Assembly: GCA_030065125.1 (NCBI GenBank)
Contig: JASJDM010000060.1
Coordinates: forward strand, 1-39,394
Direction of reading: 5' to 3'
From: Lysobacterales bacterium
GTDB lineage: Bacteria; Pseudomonadota; Gammaproteobacteria; Xanthomonadales; SZUA-38
Length of the DNA: 39,394 nt
Part shown: in pieces, positions 34,729 through 39,394 of the stretch
Numbering within the stretch: position 1 is the first letter of the stretch
Layout: every line of letters starts with the position of its first letter
Made by a program: the position numbers and the translations under genes
Notes under the pieces: model-generated
What the model saw: only the letters and a program-made list of their open reading frames with translations
What the model was told of the DNA's origin: nothing
The model's database searches: none

Positions 34729-34832
34729 ATTTGGCCTCTGCGGCCTGACTGCAACTGGCAGCCCGTGTGGCGAGGAGACTGCCTGGGCGGCGCCGTGAGT
34801 GTTCTTTGCGGCGAAGTCTGGCCCGGATATGA

Positions 34833-35648
34833 TCAGGGCTGGTCCTCAAATCCATCTGCAAAAATGCGGCCGGACGGGTTTTCGAAATCATAAACCACTT
34901 CGTCACAGGTCAGGTTTCCTGGCTGGGTAAACAGTCCAACCGCAGGCAGACGAAGATCCTGGAAAAAGGTACCAACCGGGATTTCCATCTCAGGTACCTG
35001 TGCAAAGTCGGTGACACACGGCAACATCGGCAGATAGTAACGGGTTCCCTGAACGTCGACGCTGGCGGTCAGCATCGGCTTGACCATGACCGGCTGACCC
35101 GGCGTGGCATCAAATTGCATCGTGAAATCAAAATCCTCACCGCCAGGATCAATCGCGGCGGCGACAGCGTCTGGGAGTTCCAGGATGGCGAACTGCGTGC
35201 CAGGCTCCGCGCTGACCATCTGGCCGGGCAACACCGGAAACGAATCAACCAGGCTGACGTCCAGGGGCTGGTCGAATCCAGCATTGTTGTAGGTTCCGCT
35301 GACGCTGGTGATGCTGTCGGGCAGTTGCAGTATCAGGGGGTCGATGAGGGCACCGAGCAAGCCGAATTCGGTGATCAGTTCGAAACTACTGATTATCTCG
35401 ATGATCCTTCCGCTCTCGTCGCGAGTCGTATAGGTGCAGCCAAAAAACTCCGGTATGCTCGTGTTGAAATCACAGAAGCCGGCCTGAACATTGCCGCTCA
35501 GGCTCACGCCCCCACGGTCGTCAACAAAACCCACCAGCGAGCGAAAAAAACAGCCACTGATCAACAGCGTGAAAAGCAATACGCCGATGACCCTGAATAG
35601 TGGAGTGACCTTGCGGTTGATACTGTATGAGTCAGGCGGACTTTTCAT
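34833..35648 (-). CDS. Putative lipoprotein with IFADGFE C-terminal tail
   Basis: This is a 271-residue exported protein. The N-terminus has a basic stretch, a hydrophobic core (VIGVLLFTLLI) and the lipobox LISGC with Cys33. The mature region is beta-rich, low in Lys, with four or more Cys residues (for example near FFGCTYTTRD and PGNLTCDEVV). It ends GRIFADGFEDQP. The IFxDGFE tail recurs at the C-terminus of many secreted proteins in Lysobacterales-like bacteria; this is from memory and I know of no settled function for it. The ATG has GGAG 8 nt upstream. No partner gene is obvious. Confidence 0.75.
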   Translation of the reverse strand: MKSPPDSYSINRKVTPLFRVIGVLLFTLLISGCFFRSLVGFVDDRGGVSLSGNVQAGFCDFNTSIPEFFGCTYTTRDESGRIIEIISSFELITEFGLLGALIDPLILQLPDSITSVSGTYNNAGFDQPLDVSLVDSFPVLPGQMVSAEPGTQFAILELPDAVAAAIDPGGEDFDFTMQFDATPGQPVMVKPMLTASVDVQGTRYYLPMLPCVTDFAQVPEMEIPVGTFFQDLRLPAVGLFTQPGNLTCDEVVYDFENPSGRIFADGFEDQP

Positions 35649-35839
35649 CTTTAGTCTCCACTTTGGTTGATACTGATGACGCGGACGTTGCCCTGCACTC
35701 TTCCAGCGGTGACTCTGACCCTGGGGGAGCGACGGATTCCACCCTGAATACTATGGACGCAATCCCGGCCAGGTTTGTCTCATTTTGCACTGCCACTTTT
35801 TTCCGCCTGTGGGGAATCGCTGATGCGCCGGAGATTCCA

Positions 35840-36445
35840 TCAATAATCGAATCGGAAGTGTCCGTTCAGGGGGTATTCGAAGAGCACGTCTTCCTGTTTG
35901 GGTCCGGCGCCGATGTTGTGAATGATGAGCGGGCGATGGGTCCCGGGTACCAGTTGGCTGGAGACTATGCCGATGTGAGGCAGATTACCCGGCAGACGCC
36001 AGGTCACAAGGTCACCCGGATGGTATGCGGCAGGATCGCTGGAGGCGGGCAGCGTACGCCCGTGGCGGGAAAAAAATGTCTCCAGGTTGGGGACTCGGCG
36101 GTGGTCGATATTGGGGTCCGGCCGCGTCTCCGTCCAAAGCCTCGGATAAGCTTCGAAACTCGCGGACATGTCTTCGTGCACCAGTTTCTGCAGATCGATT
36201 CCCACACGCCGGTACGCGCGGATCACCAGGTCCGTGCAGACACCCCGATCGTCCGGGACGTCCCCGTTAGGATAAGCCAGCGCCACGTATGCGCCGTCGT
36301 AGGTGACCGAAACCCGGGTCCGCTCCAGCGCTGCCTCAACCAGCGGATCAGCGGCCAAAATCCCTCCGGCTGGCAGCCATAGCATCGGCATCGCGGCCCA
36401 CAGGGCCCGGATTCGTCGCGCAGATGGGTGTTCTTTCCTTTTCAT
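35840..36445 (-). CDS. DUF1287 periplasmic NlpC/P60-like protein
   Basis: This is about 201 residues from ATG 36445, which has a GGA at good spacing; ATG 36451 is an alternative. The signal peptide covers about residues 1-31 (RALWAAMPMLWLPAGGILAA). The DUF1287 core is clear: RGVCTDLVIRAYRRVGIDLQ with the likely nucleophile Cys, HEDMSASFEAYPRLW, PDPNIDHRRVPNLETFF, YHPGDLVTWRLPGNLPHIGI with the likely His, and a closing HNIGAGPKQEDVLF. The family resembles NlpC/P60 peptidases and probably acts in the cell wall or periplasm. It is a host gene rather than part of the T6SS. Confidence 0.9.
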   Translation of the reverse strand: MKRKEHPSARRIRALWAAMPMLWLPAGGILAADPLVEAALERTRVSVTYDGAYVALAYPNGDVPDDRGVCTDLVIRAYRRVGIDLQKLVHEDMSASFEAYPRLWTETRPDPNIDHRRVPNLETFFSRHGRTLPASSDPAAYHPGDLVTWRLPGNLPHIGIVSSQLVPGTHRPLIIHNIGAGPKQEDVLFEYPLNGHFRFDY

Positions 36446-36451
36446 TCTCAT

Positions 36452-36755
36452 TCCGTTGATGATTCACCAGAGTTTGACGGCCGGACTGTCCCAAAGTTTG
36501 GAGGAGCCGGATCCATCTGAGAGTGGGTTCAGAATACGCTCCATCTGAGCCGGGACAGGCAACAAATAGAGAGAATCCTACCGGACTGATCGCGGATTGC
36601 GGTTGTCGACATCGGTTGTTCAGGGCAATCTGACCATCCCCGACACAACGCCCGAAACCGGGACAGGCAACAAATAGAGAGAATCCTACCGGGCTGATCG
36701 CGGATTGCGGTTGTCGACATCGGTTGTTCAGGGCAATCTGACTTTACGCGACACA
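36452..36755. other. Intergenic region before the transposase
   Basis: About 300 nt holding two 85-bp direct repeats and a smaller TCCATCTGAG pair near 36512 and 36540. An open minus-strand frame across the repeats encodes the same peptide twice and is not a gene. Confidence 0.6.
36550..36742. repeat. Two 85-bp direct repeats, 108-bp period
   Basis: Copies at 36550-36634 and 36658-36742 differ at one noticed base (ccggActgat versus ccggGctgat). Each holds CCGGGACAGGCAACAAATAG at one end and an imperfect GATTGC...GCAATC inverted pair around a TGTCGACA palindrome at the other. The second copy ends 13 nt before the transposase start, which fits RAYT-linked REP-type sequences. Confidence 0.85.
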
Positions 36756-37715
36756 ATGAACAAGCCCATGACCATCGCAAGGAAGCGCCAGGTCCACCCG
36801 GAAACCACCCCCTACTATCATGTTGTGAGTCGCTGTGTGCGGCGTGCATTTCTGTGCGGTACTGATGGCGATCGCTGCTTTGAGCACCGGCGCCAATGGA
36901 TCGTAGAGCGGCTGAATCTGCTGGCTCAGGTGTTTGCCATTGACGTCGTGGCCTACGCGGTGATGTCAAATCATGTTCATCTGGTGGTGCGGTTAGCACC
37001 GCAGCGCAGTGCAGCCTGGTCCGATGATGAGGTCATCAAGCGCTGGTCGGCGGTTTATGGCATTCCGGCGCTGGTTCATGCGTCACAAGATACCGACGCA
37101 CCGGCGGCGGTAAAAGACGCCGCTGGTGACATGATTGCAGTCCGACGCCAGCGGCTGGGCAGCCTGAGCTGGTTCATGAAGTGCCTGAACGAATCCATTG
37201 CCCGTCGGGCCAACCGGGAGGACGGCTGCACGGGGGCGTTCTGGGAAGGGCGATTCAAGAGTCAGGCCCTGCTGGATGAAAAAGCCCTGCTGGCCTGTAT
37301 GGCCTATGTGGATTTGAATCCGATCCGGGCGGGCACGGCGCGGACACCGGAGCATTCGGACTATACCAGTGTGCGGCAGCGGATCCGGGGCACGGATGAG
37401 GTGTCTCTGGTTGGTTTCAGTGGAGAGAGTGAAAAAGACCCACTACCGATCAGTTTGCCCGACTACCTGGCCCTGGTGGCATGGACGGGGCGAATCTCGG
37501 TGCCTGGAAAGCGGAGTCGGATACCCGAAGGGACACCCCCGATACTGGAGCGGCTGGGGTTCGATGATCGGGCCTGGGTGGAATCGCTGAAGCTGTTCCG
37601 GAACACCGAACTGCGGGCCTTGGGGCCCACGCACCGGATGAGAGAACTGGCCCAGGCACTATCCCGGCGGTGGTTTCGGGGGAAGGGTGAGTGTCAGGCG
37701 GTCTTTGGCTCTTGA
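36756..37715 (+). CDS. REP-associated tyrosine transposase (RAYT, Y1_Tnp family)
   Basis: This is a 319-residue IS200-like single-strand transposase. The N-terminal HPETTPYYHVVSRCVRRAF and the HUH motif in AYAVMSNHVHLVVR (His-x-His) are typical. SLSWFMKCLNESIARRANR, GAFWEGRFKSQALLDEKALL and AYVDLNPIRAG are hallmark stretches of this family. The longer C-terminal region is less conserved. RAYTs mobilise or maintain short REP repeats. The start at ATG 36756 has no Shine-Dalgarno and lies just after the repeats. It appears intact. Confidence 0.9.
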   Translation: MNKPMTIARKRQVHPETTPYYHVVSRCVRRAFLCGTDGDRCFEHRRQWIVERLNLLAQVFAIDVVAYAVMSNHVHLVVRLAPQRSAAWSDDEVIKRWSAVYGIPALVHASQDTDAPAAVKDAAGDMIAVRRQRLGSLSWFMKCLNESIARRANREDGCTGAFWEGRFKSQALLDEKALLACMAYVDLNPIRAGTARTPEHSDYTSVRQRIRGTDEVSLVGFSGESEKDPLPISLPDYLALVAWTGRISVPGKRSRIPEGTPPILERLGFDDRAWVESLKLFRNTELRALGPTHRMRELAQALSRRWFRGKGECQAVFGS

Positions 37716-37769
37716 CTGCCGCCTGCCATCGCTGTCCTGCCTCCATCCAAATCGCCGTACCTCAATCGT

Positions 37770-37793
37770 TATTTGAGTTTGGGCCTGTCCCGG
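37770..37793. repeat. Degenerate copy of the RAYT-linked core
   Basis: TATTTGAGTTTGGGCCTGTC continues CCGG. The last 11 bases GCCTGTCCCGG match the dispersed core exactly and lie in inverted orientation to the upstream copies, so the transposase is flanked on both sides. Confidence 0.5.
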
Positions 37794-37853
37794 AAACGTG
37801 TTCGTGTTGGACAGCCGCCGGGACCGCACTCGATCACCTCACTGCCTTTGCGT

Positions 37854-39368
37854 TTACCCCAGCGAACCCTCCCCCTGCCCCCGATCCAGCTGCCGGTACT
37901 GGATGGCTTCTCCCAGGTGCAGCATACCGATCTGCCTTGCTTCAGCCAGATCGGCAATGGTGCGGGCCACACGCCGGATACGGTCGCAGCCCCGGGCCGA
38001 CAGCTTCAGTTTTTCGATGGCCTGGTGCAGCATCCGGGACTCGCGTTTGCCCAGAGCGCAGTGCTGTTTCATGCCACGGCTGTCGAGCTGGGCGTTGGCG
38101 CAGCCCTGGCGCTGGACCTGGATCTGCCGCGCCCGCTGGGCCCGCCGGCGGACTTCCTCGCTGGACTCACCCGATGATGCGTCCTGGATTTCGGCCGGCG
38201 TCAGTGGCGACAGCCAGATCTGCAGATCCACCCGGTCCAGCAGCGGCCCGGAGATCCTGCTGCGATAGCGGTCAACCTGCGGCGGGGAACAGCGGCAGTG
38301 ACGGATACGGGAGCCGCGATAGCCGCAGGGGCAGGGATTCATGGCGGCAACAAGCTGGAATCGCGCGGGGAACTCGGCCTGGCGCGCGGCCCGGGAGATG
38401 GTGATGCGGCCGGACTCCAGGGGCTCGCGCAGCACTTCCAGCACCCGCCGGTCGAACTCCGGCAGTTCATCCAGGAACAGGACCCCACGGTGAGCCAGGG
38501 AAATCTCTCCGGGCCGGGGACTGCTGCCGCCGCCGACCAGAGCCACCCCCGAAGCCGTATGGTGAGGCGACCGGAAACTGCGCCGGCGCCAGTGCTGAGG
38601 CCGGAATCCGCTGTTGCTGATGGACATGACCGCGGCGGCCTCCAGGGCCTCAGCCTCGGTCATGGGCGGCAGGATACCGGGCAAGCGCAGGGCCAGCATG
38701 GTCTTGCCCGCCCCGGGCGGACCGCACATCAGCAGGTTGTGGCCACCGGCTGCCGCTACCTCCAGCGCCCGGCGGGCCTGGACCTGGCCCCGCACATCCG
38801 CCAGTTCCGGGTAATCCGGCACGGGTAGGCTGGCCGCTGCGGGTTCATCCAGCATGCCCTGGCCCTGGAGCCAGGCGGTGATTTGCAGCAGATGGCCGGC
38901 TACCTGGGTACTGTGGTCACCCAGCAGGGCCGCTTCGGCGCCACAGCGTCGTGGCACCACCAGGGTGCGCCGGGCCTCCCGGGCCGCCAGCGCGGCGGGC
39001 AGGATGCCGCGACAGGGACGCAGGTCACCGTTGAGGCCGAGTTCACCCATGAACTCGAACTCCGGCAGTCGCTGACGGGGTATCTGCCCCGACGCCCCCA
39101 GGATACCCAGGGCAATGGCCAGGTCGTAGCGGCCACCTTCCTTGGGCAGGTCGGCCGGGGACAGGTTGACGATGATGCGCTGCAAGGGGAATTCGAAGCC
39201 GGCGTTCTGCAGGGCACCGCGAACCCGGTCCTTGCTTTCTTTCACCGCGGTTTCGGGCAGGCCGACGATGTTCAAGGTCGGCAGCCCGCTGCCCAGGTGG
39301 GTTTCCACCCGCACCGGGGGCGCCAGCACGCCGGCTTCGGCCCGGCAGCGCGTCCAGGCAAATCCCAT
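37854..39368 (-). CDS. comM: ComM/YifB family AAA+ ATPase
   Basis: The 504-residue protein starts at ATG 39368. An N-terminal Lon-like domain (VETHLGSGLPTLNIVGLPET, FEFPLQRIIVNLSPADLPKE) precedes the Mg-chelatase-type AAA domain. That domain has Walker A CGPPGAGKTM near 215-224 and the LFLDELPEFDRRVLEVLREP Walker B region. A Cys-rich loop (NPCPCGYRGSRIRHCRCSP) and the C-terminal region with RGCDRIRRVARTIADL follow. ComM is a hexameric branch-migration helicase for incoming single-stranded DNA in natural transformation, and the gene is found in many species. It looks complete. Its start is 26 nt from the window edge. Confidence 0.95.
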   Translation of the reverse strand: MGFAWTRCRAEAGVLAPPVRVETHLGSGLPTLNIVGLPETAVKESKDRVRGALQNAGFEFPLQRIIVNLSPADLPKEGGRYDLAIALGILGASGQIPRQRLPEFEFMGELGLNGDLRPCRGILPAALAAREARRTLVVPRRCGAEAALLGDHSTQVAGHLLQITAWLQGQGMLDEPAAASLPVPDYPELADVRGQVQARRALEVAAAGGHNLLMCGPPGAGKTMLALRLPGILPPMTEAEALEAAAVMSISNSGFRPQHWRRRSFRSPHHTASGVALVGGGSSPRPGEISLAHRGVLFLDELPEFDRRVLEVLREPLESGRITISRAARQAEFPARFQLVAAMNPCPCGYRGSRIRHCRCSPPQVDRYRSRISGPLLDRVDLQIWLSPLTPAEIQDASSGESSEEVRRRAQRARQIQVQRQGCANAQLDSRGMKQHCALGKRESRMLHQAIEKLKLSARGCDRIRRVARTIADLAEARQIGMLHLGEAIQYRQLDRGQGEGSLG

Positions 39369-39394
39369 GGTTTCCGTCCCTGGAAATCAACAGG

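Larger units (their letters stand above)
34451..34832. other. Non-coding gap holding integration scar and repeat
   Basis: Besides the integrase end, tRNA fragment and the repeat copy at 34708-34728, it holds a tandem GGCCCAAATTT pair near 34640. I see no intact gene here. Confidence 0.5.

Noticed and set aside
35627..36382. Plus-strand open frame of about 250 codons
   Set aside because: It is antisense to the DUF1287 gene and the gap beside it. The DUF1287 motifs are clear on the other strand.
36550..36742. CRISPR-like repeats
   Set aside because: There are only two long units of 85 bp with a 23-bp spacer, next to a RAYT gene and without cas genes.
36529..36999. Minus-strand open frame containing a repeated peptide
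   Set aside because: The peptide repeat is just the translated 85-bp DNA repeat, and the rest overlaps the transposase.
37854..39368. A functional link between comM and the T6SS locus
   Set aside because: ComM is widespread and lies beyond unrelated genes and a transposase. Proximity alone does not support a link.

Overview
The window is about 60% GC and looks like chromosomal DNA from a gammaproteobacterium. The Hcp, TagJ and threonine-phosphorylation genes resemble those of the Pseudomonas aeruginosa H1-type type VI secretion system (T6SS). One lipoprotein (34833-35648) ends in an IFADGFE tail, which I associate with Lysobacterales and Wenzhouxiangella-like bacteria. That placement is an inference from motifs, not a database match.

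Positions 1-27000 hold a nearly complete T6SS locus. At the left edge a DUF2169 protein and a thiolase-fold protein lie on the plus strand. They run tail to tail into a minus-strand block that, in its own reading direction, is tssA, tssB, tssC, hcp, tagJ, tssE, tssF, tssG, clpV (tssH), vgrG, DUF6484 and a TIGR02270-type repeat protein. A divergent region near 16.65-16.95 kb separates this block from the plus-strand block fha, tssJ, tssK, tssL, tssM, tagF and pppA. All thirteen core Tss components are present. VgrG has no C-terminal effector domain, and no PAAR protein lies in the window.

Positions 26.9-30.8 kb carry two small unknown genes and then a minus-strand PpkA-like protein with a kinase fold, one membrane segment and a C-terminal formylglycine-generating-enzyme (FGE)-like domain. 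Its catalytic-loop aspartate is replaced by alanine, so the expected kinase of the PpkA/Fha/PppA switch may be inactive. PppA and the FHA domain look intact.

Positions 30.9-34.5 kb form an accessory zone of unrecognised genes: a soluble protein, a protein with a hydrophobic N-terminal half, a small lipoprotein, a 259-residue protein, and a papain-like cysteine peptidase. These are candidates for T6SS cargo or immunity, but nothing in the sequence proves it. The zone ends in an integration scar made of a frameshifted tyrosine-recombinase C-terminus and a tRNA-Lys-like 3' fragment with short direct repeats.

Positions 34.8-39.4 kb contain an IFADGFE-tailed lipoprotein, a DUF1287 periplasmic protein, a REP-associated tyrosine transposase (RAYT) preceded by two 85-bp repeats that share a 20-bp core with a distant copy near 34.7 kb, and the ComM/YifB AAA ATPase at the right edge.
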